Origin: Serratia sp. DD3
GTDB lineage: Bacteria > Pseudomonadota > Gammaproteobacteria > Enterobacterales > Enterobacteriaceae
Direction of reading: 5' to 3'
Assembly: GCF_000496755.2 (NCBI RefSeq)
Contig: NZ_AYKS02000123.1
Span: 1-64,000, forward strand
Length of the DNA stretch: 64,000 nucleotides
Under the pieces are notes generated by a model. It saw only the letters and a program-made list of their open reading frames with translations, did no database searches and was not told where the DNA came from. This document shows positions 19,113 through 28,541 of this stretch, piece after piece; position 1 is the first letter of the stretch; each line of letters opens with the position of its first letter. The position numbers were made by a program, and so were the translations under genes.

Positions 19113-22100
19113 ATGGAATTGAAATTACAGAAAGAATCGCCCTCTGATAACGATTTATTTGAAGGTCAACAACATCATAATGTTGCTCTGAAAATGTCAG
19201 AGGTTATTATTAATGAGGATATCAAGATCATCGGCCTTGAGGGGTGTCTTGGTTCCGGAAAGTCGACCATAATTCATTTTATTAAAAAAAACCTTAAGGA
19301 AAGTAATTTTCGATTTATTGAGTTTGATGCGGAGATTTATCACTTTGGCACGACAAAGAAAGCACTGATCGATTTGATTTATCGTGGCTTAAAAGAAACC
19401 CCTGGGGTCGATAAAAAAGAACTCCAAGATCATCGGGACAGTGCGTTGGGAAACACCCTACGCTATACTCGGCACCAAAAAAGCAAAATCAGTTTCTGGA
19501 CCATCGCCTTTTTGCTTTCCAGTATATTGTCCATTCAATCATTACGATACTTCCTCAATGATATCAATAAATTGTTCACTGGTTCTACTATGAGCTTTTG
19601 GTTGTTTTTGATCGAGGTAGTTTGCCTGTTATCCCCCTTTATGGTGCTCGGTGCGTTCAAACTCTGTGGTAAACGCTCAGAAGATTTTACGGTCAGCGAT
19701 ATTCTGAAAAAAAATAGTGAAGATACTATCACTGAAAAAATGCTGATAAGTCGTGAGGTCGGCACTCTTGAACTCTACACTGCATTAAATGGTTTTATAC
19801 AATGTCTGCCGACTGACGTACGCTTCATTCTGATAATTGATAACCTTGATCGTATTAATTCCGGCAAGGTTAAAGAATTATGGAGTGACATGGAGCTTAT
19901 TTCTGCCACAGCTGGAGAAAAACTGAAGATCGTTCTGCCGTATTCAGCTGAACATGTATCGAAATCATTGTCAGAGGATAGTGGGGAAGGGCGGGAATTC
20001 ATTTCCAAACGTATCCCGGTTAACTTTTTGGTACCACCAATCCTTTCAGCTGGCTGGCGACATGGTTTTGCAACGCTATGGTCCGAGACGCTTGCTGATC
20101 CAGTGCCAGAGGCTTGCTATGAGGTCGCCGAGCTTCTGGAGCGTTTTCTGCCACAAAATCACAAGCAGATCACCCCGCGTTTCATGAAAAAAATGATTAA
20201 CGACATCAAGATCACTTCCCTCACATTGCCTGCACAAGCCAATCACCACGTACTGATCGCGTTCTATCTGCTATTAGTGCGGTATGCTGGTCATCCTTTC
20301 ACAAACCTGATGCTCGATTACCAAGAAGGAACACTGAATGAGCTTAAGGGCCTGCATGGGTTGAGCGACACTTTCTGCGCAAAGATGCTTAAAACCCAGG
20401 CGCAGTTTGCTCGCCTTTACCACTACGATCATTCGCAATGGCGTGAATACCTCCTGTGCATCCACTATCAGACGCATGCCGCATTGGCTAAAAGTGAACT
20501 ACTGGATGAGCCCTTGAGAGCAGCATTGAATAATACTGACTTGGCGGCATTCATGGCTCTATACGGTATTTTTGGCTTTGAGAATGCTTGGCGACGCCAG
20601 TTGCACGGAACTGATCCGGTTCAATGGTGCCTATTACTTGCAGATGTAGAACCTGAAATGCAAGCCAAAATAGCGCCAATTATGCAAGAAGTCATCATTT
20701 TGCTTGACCAAACTTACGCGCGACACGTGCGTGAACAATATCATCCCAAATTTGTGCAAGCTTTGTGTATTCTGCAGGAGAAGGGGTTAGTGAAGGGGCA
20801 TGAAGACTTTATTGCCCGTCAGTCATCACAATTGATGGATGAGCTAAACCGTTACAATGAAGCTACCAATCTAGACGATGAGTCGTTTAATTTAGAGCTA
20901 TTTGAAGAAGTGGATCGGTATGCGGTATTGACGGGGAAAAATTATCTTAAATATCTGTCTAAACCTCTATCTGGACCTCTCTATTACTGTTTCCTGTTCG
21001 GGTACGAAGAGGATTTTTCTGCACTGGAAATAATCGACTTATCTTTGAACTTCTCTCAGACTGCTCTGGCTATCCAAGCCTATCTGTCGGATGACAGTGA
21101 GGGAGACATTTTTGCACCGGGTATCATTCGACATGTGAAAATTAACAATAAGCCGCTGAACAGCCTAATAGCTTCGCCAGAGCCGATTCAAAGCGCTAAA
21201 AATATGGAGATGTTCATATCTGGCAACGAGATAAAAAGCCGTGCTGCTTTTCGTCAACTAGTCCTGAACAATACATGGCATACGACTTCTTATATCTCGT
21301 TATACGCACATCAAGTTTATCTGCTGGAACATTACCCTTCTGAAGTGGCAGCCCATGCACTGACACATATGATTGCCATCGGAAGTTTTACGAGTTATGA
21401 CAGTTATATGCCTTTTACTAAGTCGTCAGACTTTATGCCAGTATTCGGCAATTATTTGCTTTATTTACAGTCATTCGAGCGCCTCATACCAGCCCTTGAG
21501 GTGCCAGAGCTTGCGGTATTAGTCATACCTGCATTAACCTCGCTTATGGAAAATTCGCGCGTGTACGCCCTGTCTCATTGGCAGTACGTCACACAGAGCT
21601 TCCCCCTGATAGTCAATGCAGTAGGAAGTCCACTGGCGTTATCCTTCTTGGCACCTTGGGAAAGTCATGTGGTTGCTTCCATTGTAAAAAATGGATTAAC
21701 GGACCTAGCTCCTGCGTTCCTGCAAGCCATGTGGGCATGGGAGGGGCTACAGAACACTAAGGATGCACTTTATCAAGGGTTGTTTAAACTCATAGGTGAA
21801 AAAGATATCCTGCTTGACGCCATGGAAACCTTGCATCCAAATTACCAGGCAGTTTTGCAACACCTGCTTACTTATCAGATATCTTATCCCGGCACCGTCG
21901 ATATTCTCGCTTTTCACGACTGGTACGTCGATACCGACTTAGCCACTTTGCTGAAACCGTCACATGTGCGTGCGCTGTTCAATCTGTTAACCGTGGAACA
22001 GCAAGATGAAACGATAAAGGCGCTAATTGATGTGCTCCTCACCCGTGATGTCGATGTGAAACGGCATATTGTCTTGTTGCAGGATTTTGGTGACCGACTG

Positions 22101-22370
22101 ATATATGAAGAAAATGGCGTACGAGGTTCACGCCGTACCGTGGCTCGTCTTTTCTCATATGCTCCGCAATACCCAGCCGTCGCTAACTGGCTCGACAGTC
22201 AGACGTTCCATTTCAGCAAATGGTCGCCTGAAGATAGCCTCAGCGCTGTCACTGGTATTGTTGAGCACAGAGAACACTTTCCCAAGCTGTTAACTACACG
22301 CTATGTAAGCAAGCGCCTCAATGAAATCGATGAAGCGATCAGCGAGCATACAGACGAGCATGCCGAGTAG
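19113..22370 (+). CDS. Large membrane-anchored P-loop NTPase (KAP/YobI-like)
   Basis: About 1085 residues from ATG 19113 (GGAG five bases upstream); an in-frame ATG at 19086 is possible. Walker A is GCLGSGKST at residues 44-52. Two transmembrane helices (about 127-147 and 162-184) interrupt the NTPase domain, and Walker B is FILIIDNLDR at about 238-247. TM helices inserted between the Walker motifs are the hallmark of KAP NTPases, and YobI-type ATPases look similar. The remaining 700 residues are alpha-helical with no recognised domain and may be a sensor or repeat scaffold. KAP and related NTPases occur in anti-phage loci; the island context supports that role here, but it is inference. No partner gene is directly adjacent. 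Confidence 0.72.
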   Translation: MELKLQKESPSDNDLFEGQQHHNVALKMSEVIINEDIKIIGLEGCLGSGKSTIIHFIKKNLKESNFRFIEFDAEIYHFGTTKKALIDLIYRGLKETPGVDKKELQDHRDSALGNTLRYTRHQKSKISFWTIAFLLSSILSIQSLRYFLNDINKLFTGSTMSFWLFLIEVVCLLSPFMVLGAFKLCGKRSEDFTVSDILKKNSEDTITEKMLISREVGTLELYTALNGFIQCLPTDVRFILIIDNLDRINSGKVKELWSDMELISATAGEKLKIVLPYSAEHVSKSLSEDSGEGREFISKRIPVNFLVPPILSAGWRHGFATLWSETLADPVPEACYEVAELLERFLPQNHKQITPRFMKKMINDIKITSLTLPAQANHHVLIAFYLLLVRYAGHPFTNLMLDYQEGTLNELKGLHGLSDTFCAKMLKTQAQFARLYHYDHSQWREYLLCIHYQTHAALAKSELLDEPLRAALNNTDLAAFMALYGIFGFENAWRRQLHGTDPVQWCLLLADVEPEMQAKIAPIMQEVIILLDQTYARHVREQYHPKFVQALCILQEKGLVKGHEDFIARQSSQLMDELNRYNEATNLDDESFNLELFEEVDRYAVLTGKNYLKYLSKPLSGPLYYCFLFGYEEDFSALEIIDLSLNFSQTALAIQAYLSDDSEGDIFAPGIIRHVKINNKPLNSLIASPEPIQSAKNMEMFISGNEIKSRAAFRQLVLNNTWHTTSYISLYAHQVYLLEHYPSEVAAHALTHMIAIGSFTSYDSYMPFTKSSDFMPVFGNYLLYLQSFERLIPALEVPELAVLVIPALTSLMENSRVYALSHWQYVTQSFPLIVNAVGSPLALSFLAPWESHVVASIVKNGLTDLAPAFLQAMWAWEGLQNTKDALYQGLFKLIGEKDILLDAMETLHPNYQAVLQHLLTYQISYPGTVDILAFHDWYVDTDLATLLKPSHVRALFNLLTVEQQDETIKALIDVLLTRDVDVKRHIVLLQDFGDRLIYEENGVRGSRRTVARLFSYAPQYPAVANWLDSQTFHFSKWSPEDSLSAVTGIVEHREHFPKLLTTRYVSKRLNEIDEAISEHTDEHAE

Positions 22371-22552
22371 AAAGCAACTAAACGTTAGATAGAAACGGGC
22401 GGATTGTGTTCAGAGTGAATATTTGCAAGGATTGTCAATTGCTCCTGGTGAGATCAGGAGCAACTATTGACCAAGACATACATGTGATTGAGTTTAGCCG
22501 GTATCAGCAAAGGAAAAAGTGATTCAGGTACGCTAGTGCATGAGCTAGACAC

Positions 22553-23018
22553 TCACGCCTTCAACGTATCAAGATAATCTGCCCATTTTTGCAACCAGAT
22601 CTTACATTCTTTATCGTAGCTATAGAGATCGTAGGTACCTTCGATACCCTTGCGGGAGTGGCCTAAAACGGCCTCTGCAAACTCACTGGGGCATACAAGA
22701 CGGGCCAAGCCAGTACGCACGGTTCGACGTAGGTCGTGTGGCGTCCAGCGAGGTATATCAAGCATTTTCCCCAACTTGCGTAATCGATCCGTCCCTTCGT
22801 TCAAAAAATGCTGCGTGATCGGCTTAGCACTACCACGGGAAGCAAACAAGTGATGAGTCAGTGAAGAAGAGAGGTGCGATTCAAGAAAGATAATTGCCTG
22901 ACTCGATAACTGAACATGTCGTTCAATACCTGTTTTCGTTTCTCTCAGGTGGATGGTACCCTTTTGAAGATCAACATTGTCCCACGTCAGTAGTAAACAT
23001 CCGGGCAACTCACCTTGC
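22553..23018 (-). pseudogene. Tyrosine integrase (P4-like), C-terminal fragment
   Basis: The minus-strand frame holds the end of a phage-type integrase: LTWDNVDLQKGTIHL, HDLRRTVRTGL with the catalytic His and Arg, GHS, and IEGTYDLYSY with the nucleophilic Tyr. The N-terminal catalytic Arg region and DNA-binding domains are lost; the frame ends at the left border of the IS66 element. It points opposite to the integrase stub at 11220 and need not come from the same gene. Confidence 0.85.
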
Positions 23019-23077
23019 TGCAGCTAATAACCCCTTTCATTATTCTCGATATTGAATAACAAGCCTGAGAATAGACC

Positions 23078-23359
23078 ATGCAATACAGTAAAGAGGAAAA
23101 ACAGCAGCATCTTGATAACTGGAGAAACAGTGGACTCTCCCAATCCGCTTACTGCCGTGAAAATAGCGTGAAGTTAGCCACTTTTCATTATTGGAAAATG
23201 CAGGCTGATAAAGCGGTTAAAAGCCCGGTGACTCCTTTTATTCCCACAACCGTGAAAGCGTCATCGGGCATCATCTCGGTTAATACACCTGGCGGGTTAT
23301 CTATTTCCTGCCAACTGCACCAGTTGCCCCAAGTTCTTCAGGCACTCCAGACATGTTGA
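23078..23359 (+). CDS. tnpA: IS66 accessory protein TnpA
   Basis: A 93-residue protein with an N-terminal helix-turn-helix (WRNSGLSQSAYCRENSVK, FHYWK), the IS66 OrfA pattern. It is needed with TnpB and TnpC for transposition in IS66 elements. Its stop overlaps the start of tnpB by seven bases, so the two are coupled. Confidence 0.9.
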   Translation: MQYSKEEKQQHLDNWRNSGLSQSAYCRENSVKLATFHYWKMQADKAVKSPVTPFIPTTVKASSGIISVNTPGGLSISCQLHQLPQVLQALQTC

Positions 23360-23688
23360 TCCCTGAACATGTCTGGATTGCTCGCCAGCCCGTAGATATG
23401 CGGTGTGGGGTGGATAAGTTAACCCAATATGTTGCCGAACATCTCGGTCAGACCTGGCAAAGTGAAGCCGCGTTTATTTTCTGTAATAAAGCACGCACTC
23501 GCATCAAGTTGTTGCGCTGGGATAAGCACGGGGTCTGGTTGGCGGTACGTCGATTACATCGCGGTCATTTTGTCTGGCCTCGAGAAGGTGACACCACCTG
23601 GACACTGACCACCGAGCAATTTTCGTGGTTGATAAAAGGCATTGACTGGCAACAGATCGAAGGCCAAATTTTGACGAAGTGGCAATAA
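23353..23688 (+). CDS. tnpB: IS66 accessory protein TnpB
   Basis: A 111-residue protein with the conserved IS66 OrfB features VDMRCGVDKL, FIFCNKARTRIKLLRWDKHG and WLIKGIDW. Function is required for transposition but its mechanism is not well defined. It lies between overlapping tnpA and downstream tnpC. Confidence 0.93.
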   Translation: MLIPEHVWIARQPVDMRCGVDKLTQYVAEHLGQTWQSEAAFIFCNKARTRIKLLRWDKHGVWLAVRRLHRGHFVWPREGDTTWTLTTEQFSWLIKGIDWQQIEGQILTKWQ

Positions 23689-23715
23689 AAATAACCACAT
23701 AATCATTTGATTTAA

Positions 23716-25236
23716 ATGATGATATTTAATCAATGTGGTAATATGATTGCCATGATGACATTGCCGTCCGACCTGACTAATGACCAATTACGCACGCTGG
23801 TGATAAAACTCCAGCGTGAGAATACTCGTCTGGCTGAGTTGCTGGCTCAGGCACGTCAAGCCCGGTTTGGACGCAAGGCAGAAAACTTCTCACCCGCTCA
23901 GCTCAGCCTGTTGGATGAGGACAGTGAAACTGATATTAGTGCGCTGGAAGCTGAACTGGAAAAAACCTTGCCCGCAGCACCACTGGCTACGGTAAATAAA
24001 CCCAAGCGCCAGGCATTAGCCGCTCACTTGCCACGTGAAGAAATCAGGCTAGAGCCGGAGAGCGCAAACTGCCCACAGTGCGGTGATCCACTGCGTTTTC
24101 TCCGTGATGAAATCAACGAGACACTGGATTATATTCCGGCACAATTTATTGTCAGAAAAACGGTGCGTCCACAATACAGTTGCCCGTGCTGCCAGACGGT
24201 ACACAGTGCCGAGTTACCGGCGCAGGTGATTGATAAAGGTCAGGCTGCCCCCGGTTTATTGGCACATATCACCATCAATAAATGTGTTGACCATCTTCCG
24301 CTGTATCGGCAAAGCCAAATCTTCGCTCGCGATGGAATAACACTACCAATCAGTACATTGTCTGACTGGATGGGTAAAGTGGGTGTTGCACTCAAACCCC
24401 TTGTCGAACGGTTGCATGCGTTACTCTGTGAGCAGAAGGTATTGCACGCTGATGAAACGCCACTCACCCTGCTGGCAGGTAAAAAAGGCACCACACAGCG
24501 TGGTTATCTCTGGGCGTATGCTTCTCCGGCAGCGGCAGAGCAGCGTATGGTGATGTTTGATTGCCAACCTGGACGCAATGGGGGCTATGCACAGACTTTT
24601 TTGACCGGTTTTACCGGTACGTTGGTTGTTGATGACTATGCTGGCTATAAATCACTCTTTGCTTCTGGCGCAATAAAAGAAGCCGGGTGCCTTGCCCACG
24701 TCAGACGTAAGTTCTTTGAGCAATACAAAGTTAACCATCACCCACTGGCCAAACGCGTACTGGACGGCATCCGCGAGTTGTACAAGTTAGAGCGGTTGAT
24801 AAAAACGCGAACAACCCAAAATCGGCAACGATGGCGAAACCGTTATGCCAAACCGCATCTGGCTACGCTGCATGCCCTGTTATTAGCACAACAACATCAA
24901 GTTCCTGGTAACTCGGGGATCCACAAAGCTATCCTGCATGCCTTGAAACGCTGGCCAGCCTTGCTCTGTTATCTGGATGATGGCGCGCTCCCCATTGACA
25001 ACAACCATATTGAAAACTGCATCCGTCCTGTGGCATTGGGTAGAAAAAATTGGCTCTTTGCAGGTTCACTGCTGGCCGGGCAGCGCATGGCCGGTATCAT
25101 GAGTCTGCTACAAACCGCCAAACTCAATGGTATAGAACCCTTTACCTGGTTGAGCTTCGTTCTTACTCATATACCGACATGGAAAAATAGCCAACTGGAC
25201 GAGCTGCTACCCTTCGCAAAAAACACCTTCGCCTAA
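23716..25236 (+). CDS. tnpC: IS66 transposase TnpC
   Basis: A 506-residue DDE transposase. It has an N-terminal leucine-rich coiled segment (LRTLVIKLQRENTRLAELL), a zinc-finger-like region (CPQCGDPL and CPCC), catalytic Asp in HADETPL, second Asp in VVDDYAGYK, and Glu in NHIENCIRP, followed by ALGRKNWLFAGS. All expected parts are present, so the element may be active. Several in-frame ATGs (23716, 23743, 23752) make the exact start uncertain. Confidence 0.93.
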   Translation: MMIFNQCGNMIAMMTLPSDLTNDQLRTLVIKLQRENTRLAELLAQARQARFGRKAENFSPAQLSLLDEDSETDISALEAELEKTLPAAPLATVNKPKRQALAAHLPREEIRLEPESANCPQCGDPLRFLRDEINETLDYIPAQFIVRKTVRPQYSCPCCQTVHSAELPAQVIDKGQAAPGLLAHITINKCVDHLPLYRQSQIFARDGITLPISTLSDWMGKVGVALKPLVERLHALLCEQKVLHADETPLTLLAGKKGTTQRGYLWAYASPAAAEQRMVMFDCQPGRNGGYAQTFLTGFTGTLVVDDYAGYKSLFASGAIKEAGCLAHVRRKFFEQYKVNHHPLAKRVLDGIRELYKLERLIKTRTTQNRQRWRNRYAKPHLATLHALLLAQQHQVPGNSGIHKAILHALKRWPALLCYLDDGALPIDNNHIENCIRPVALGRKNWLFAGSLLAGQRMAGIMSLLQTAKLNGIEPFTWLSFVLTHIPTWKNSQLDELLPFAKNTFA

Positions 25237-25289
25237 TTAGTACGAACAGAATAACCAATAAGGTTATTTACGCAAGGTGAGACCACCGG

Positions 25290-25925
25290 ATGCTTACACT
25301 GGTCTTCGGCGATATGGATCTGTTTGAGATCCAACCCGGCTCTTCGCCGCGAGGATTGTTGGCAAAATACCTGTTTGCTTCAGACAACAACGCATTGCAC
25401 TTTGAGTATCAGGAACGTAAAGATTTAAGCGGGGCACAGACACAAATCTCGACACTGCACGGTGTAGCACAGCATGATGCGTTTCTGAACCAGACCTTCG
25501 GCACTATTGGGAAGAACATTACCATCGTCTCTCCTTGGTTGACCTGGCAAAAGCTGGAACAAACAGGCTTTCTGACGTCGATGATCCAAGCGCGCTCGCG
25601 CGGCATTGATATCACCGTGGTTACGGACAAGAATTACAATACTGAACACGCCGATTACGAAAAGCGCAAAGAGAAGCAGCAGCGTCTTCACGCTGCGCTG
25701 GAAAAACTGAACGAGATAGGCATCGCGACGAAGCTGGTCAATCGTGTTCACAGTAAAATTATTATAGGGGACGAGGGGCTATTGTGTGTCGGGTCGTTTA
25801 ACTGGTTCAGCGCCGCGCGAGAGGAGAAGTATCAACGGTACGATACGTCGATGGTGTACCGTGGCGAGAGCTTAAAAAGTGAAATCAAAACGATTTATAC
25901 CAGCTTGGAACAGCGTCAGTTGTAA
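25290..25925 (+). CDS. Phospholipase D-like (HKD) protein, probably the C-terminal part of a larger gene
   Basis: A 211-residue product. It has a single PLD motif, [10 protein letters not shown] followed by GSFNW at about residues 160-180, and an upstream segment [14 protein letters not shown] typical of PLD-fold nucleases. One HKD motif implies a dimer or a fragment. The start is nine bases after AAGGTGAG, only about 18 bp from the IS66 end, and the first residues ([13 protein letters not shown]) look like the interior of a larger enzyme, as in helicase-PLD fusions of defence systems. I therefore suspect a 5' truncation by IS66. Nuclease activity is inferred. Confidence 0.65.
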   Translation: MLTLVFGDMDLFEIQPGSSPRGLLAKYLFASDNNALHFEYQERKDLSGAQTQISTLHGVAQHDAFLNQTFGTIGKNITIVSPWLTWQKLEQTGFLTSMIQARSRGIDITVVTDKNYNTEHADYEKRKEKQQRLHAALEKLNEIGIATKLVNRVHSKIIIGDEGLLCVGSFNWFSAAREEKYQRYDTSMVYRGESLKSEIKTIYTSLEQRQL

Positions 25926-26207
25926 GATTGAAGCTAGTAATTTTGGACGGTATCGGTGTTCGGCGTACCAAAGTTAAAGCCAATGCGATGAATCACCATA
26001 TTCATTGGAACCCGGTGCCAAGTAGTAGGGTTAGACTCTTGGTTACAAACGGGGAGATTACGCTTCTGCTTGGCTATGTTGTAACGCTTTGCAGATGAAA
26101 GGTTGATTTCAGGGGTAATCACTTACAGTAAACGGGGATTACTCTTTCACGTTTATGGCGTAAAATGACGGTATTTACGTTTTTATCTATCGGGGTTTCT
26201 TGCATCT
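25926..26207. other. Spacer between the PLD-like and TIR genes
   Basis: Contains a 62-codon minus-strand frame (25934-26122, start MITPEINLSSAKRYNIA) that could be a gene remnant, but it has no known motif. The TIR promoter should be at the right end. Confidence 0.3.
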
Positions 26208-27188
26208 ATGACTACTCTCGTTTTCTCCTATTCCCATGCGGATGAAGCATTACGCAATGAGCTTGAAAAACATCTGTCGCCCTTGAAGCGGATGGGAAAG
26301 ATCACCACGTGGCATGATCGCCGCATCGTTCCAGGGCAGGAGTTTGAACACCAGATTGACCAGTATTTTTCCGAGGCTGATATTATTCTGCTGCTGATCA
26401 GTAGCGATTTCATCGCGTCTGATTACTGCTATCAGGTTGAGATGGCTAACGCGCTAGAGCGTCATCAGCGGGGCGAGGCAGTAGTCATCCCGGTGATATT
26501 AAGAGATTGCGCCTGGCATCGGTTGCCATTTGGTAGCATTATGGCGGCGACAATCGACGGTAAGCCCATAACTAAATTTGCCAGCCACGATGAAGGTTAT
26601 GTTCAGGTTGTTGATGCGGTATCTCGTGCCATTGCAGAAATGGAGACGAAAAAGCCTCAGCAGAGTGTAAATGTTCATTCTCCTGCTTCAATCCACCCAG
26701 GTCTTCAGGCGACAAATACTATATTTACGCCGCGATCTAGCAACCTTTCTCTTTCAAAGAGTTTTACCGATCTCGATAAAGATCGGGCCTGCCGTGAGGG
26801 TTTCGAATATGTTGCCCGTTTTTTCGAAAATTCATTGGCCGAACTCAAAAAGCGCCATGCGGGGTTAGAAGTTGATTTTTACCAACGTGACGCTGATTCC
26901 TTCAATTGTGCTGTTTATATAAATGGTAGCAAAGTTGGTCAGTGTGGTATTTGGCGCGGCAGTCGAAATATGGGATTGGGTGATATTTGCTACAGTCAGA
27001 ATGGCGTGAGCCACAATAGTTGTAATGAAAGTCTGAGAGTTGCTGATAATGGGCAAATTCTTGGTTTCCGTCCAATGATGGGTTTTTTGGGTTCTAGGGG
27101 CTCGCAGGATTCACTGCTTACCAATGAAGGAATGGCTGAGCATCTCTGGGATATGTTTTTTAACTCAATTCAGCAGCGTTCCCGCTAA
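26208..27188 (+). CDS. TIR-domain protein with uncharacterised C-terminal domain
   Basis: A 326-residue protein. Residues 1-140 are a TIR domain: FSYSHAD at 6-12, then ADIILLLISSDFIASDYCYQ with conserved Ser/Cys, and Glu78 in the position of the catalytic Glu of NAD-cleaving TIRs, followed by NALERH and VIPVILRDCAW. Residues 140-175 are a linker. Residues about 180-326 form a separate domain (CREGFEYVARFFENSLAEL, FNCAVYINGSKVGQCGIW, MAEHLWDMFF) that I do not recognise; in TIR defence proteins such a domain usually senses the trigger. The gene stands alone in the island. A defence role by NAD depletion or signal nucleotide synthesis is inference. Confidence 0.82.
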   Translation: MTTLVFSYSHADEALRNELEKHLSPLKRMGKITTWHDRRIVPGQEFEHQIDQYFSEADIILLLISSDFIASDYCYQVEMANALERHQRGEAVVIPVILRDCAWHRLPFGSIMAATIDGKPITKFASHDEGYVQVVDAVSRAIAEMETKKPQQSVNVHSPASIHPGLQATNTIFTPRSSNLSLSKSFTDLDKDRACREGFEYVARFFENSLAELKKRHAGLEVDFYQRDADSFNCAVYINGSKVGQCGIWRGSRNMGLGDICYSQNGVSHNSCNESLRVADNGQILGFRPMMGFLGSRGSQDSLLTNEGMAEHLWDMFFNSIQQRSR

Positions 27189-27442
27189 ACACTCACTTAC
27201 CAGACGTTGGTACAGGGTAGGGATTGCAGGAACTTTGAAGTCACGTATTCAGAATGTAGCGTTTGTGATGGGTGACTGTTGTCATAGCCACAAGCAAAAG
27301 CACTGCTAACAAAAATTTTTGTACTTTATGCTGCTGAAAATGCTCGTAGACCTGATTAAACAAATCTGCCACATCTATTGTGAACTGCACCACATCTCCA
27401 CCAGCATCCTTGCCGTAGTGGCGCAGTTCACCCGGTAACGCG

Positions 27443-27967
27443 TTACGCTTTTTTGCGCATCTTATCGACCCATTCGTTCATCATTTCTGCTTCGTAGAGA
27501 GAGGTTTCCGTCCAATCACTCTGTGAGCGTAAATAATAGACATAGGGCTGTGTGTCGAATGCGTGTTGCCCTTCAGGCAACGCCAATGGGAAGAATTGAT
27601 CCACATAGGTCATGCATATCAACCACCATTCCAACTGCTTAAGCATATCGTTATCGCCTTGTTGCACGAAAAGGCAGCCAGGATACTGATACTCGGTTTG
27701 CACACGGGTATTTGCATGGTAACAGCCATCACCTTTTGTCACCGTGTTTTGCCAGTATTCACCGATGTGTTTCGCCAGTATCGGCCCGGTGTCAGGATCT
27801 TCGGTAGGGAAGAAAAACGTGCCATGCAGGTAATAGCCTTTTTGATGGCCATATTCAAGATACCAATATGCCCCCACGCAATGCTCAAATTCCGGTATGC
27901 TGCGCAATTCGCTTAAAAGTTGTTGGCGATCCTGCAGCATCCGTTCCAGTGGAGTATCCGCGAACAA
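27443..27967 (-). pseudogene. YagK/YfjJ (inovirus Gp2-like) protein, C-terminal part
   Basis: About 174 codons without a proper ATG; the first in-frame start is TTG and a stop codon lies just upstream, so the 5' half is missing. The sequence HQKGYYLHGTFFFPTEDP, IGEYWQNTVTKGDGCYHAN and the tail LEWWLICMTY match the YagK/YfjJ C-terminal domain found in prophage and satellite replication-type proteins. Beyond its stop, the minus strand continues with another open stretch (GELRHYGKDAGGDVVQF) down to about 27250, also without a start, which I read as more phage debris. Confidence 0.65.
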
Positions 27968-27970
27968 TCA

Positions 27971-28096
27971 CCGTTTATTACGCCTATCGATATTCTCCGG
28001 GCCAGACAGGCAACGGGGTTGATGAAACGCCGGGGTTACAAGGCCATCACCCATATCACCAATGGTAAAAATCAACGACAGGTGACACATCCGTGA
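27971..28096 (+). pseudogene. Short C-terminal coding stub before the 121-residue protein
   Basis: The frame gives ITPIDILRARQATGLMKRRG and then YKAITHITNGKNQRQVTHP, ending at TGA 28096, which overlaps the GTG start of the next gene (GTGA). That coupling suggests a real gene whose 5' part was lost at the junction with the YfjJ-like remnant near 27968. The family is not recognised. Confidence 0.45.
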
Positions 28097-28458
28097 AAAT
28101 CGACCTGAATATTGAAGCCGACAGTATCCTCGTACTGGGATTGAACATGGGGAGGATAGCCGTTGATGTTGATAGTATCGAGCTGGCTGAATTGATGAAG
28201 GCGGTCAATAACCACGGTTATTCGCTGCAGAAAACCAGTGGATCCGAATACGCCAGTGTGACTTCGCCTTGCTCATTACCCCTTGCAGAAGGGCTACAAA
28301 TCCTCATTGACTGGTTGCAGGACAATATTGATTGTCACTCAACGCTCATCTTCGATAACGATGAAAAGATGACCGACTCCAGCAAACTGTTGCCTTGTGT
28401 GGAACAGGCCTTGAACATGGTTCTCAACCTTCAGTCCATGGCAAATCAGTCAACGTAA
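28093..28458 (+). CDS. Hypothetical protein of phage/island type
   Basis: A 121-residue acidic protein starting at GTG 28093 (in-frame, coupled to the preceding stub). It has a regular alpha/beta look: VDVDSIELAELMKAVNNHG, then LAEGLQILIDWLQDNID, then LLPCVEQALNMVLNLQSM. No signal peptide, no membrane segment and no recognised domain. Its position between YfjJ-like and DUF4942 genes matches small accessory genes of P4-like satellites and integrative elements. Confidence 0.55.
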   Translation: MKIDLNIEADSILVLGLNMGRIAVDVDSIELAELMKAVNNHGYSLQKTSGSEYASVTSPCSLPLAEGLQILIDWLQDNIDCHSTLIFDNDEKMTDSSKLLPCVEQALNMVLNLQSMANQST

Positions 28459-28541
28459 TAACCGCCATAACGTATTCCCCCTAAACAAGCATCAACGCTA
28501 CCCACTGGGTGGCGTTTTGCTTAAATAAAGGAAACTAAATC

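Larger units (their letters stand above)
23022..25271 (+). mobile_element. IS66-family insertion sequence, complete gene set
   Basis: Contains tnpA, tnpB and tnpC in the canonical order. Ends are imperfect inverted repeats: CTAATAACC near 23024 on the left, and GGTTATTTAC ending near 25271 on the right. The exact ends are uncertain by a few bases. No direct target duplication was seen; instead the flanks are inverted copies (CTCACCTTGC at 23009-23018, GCAAGGTGAG at 25272-25281). Confidence 0.85.

Noticed and set aside
18908..19147. 79-codon frame ahead of the NTPase
   Set aside because: No motif; overlaps the NTPase start and has no good start signal.
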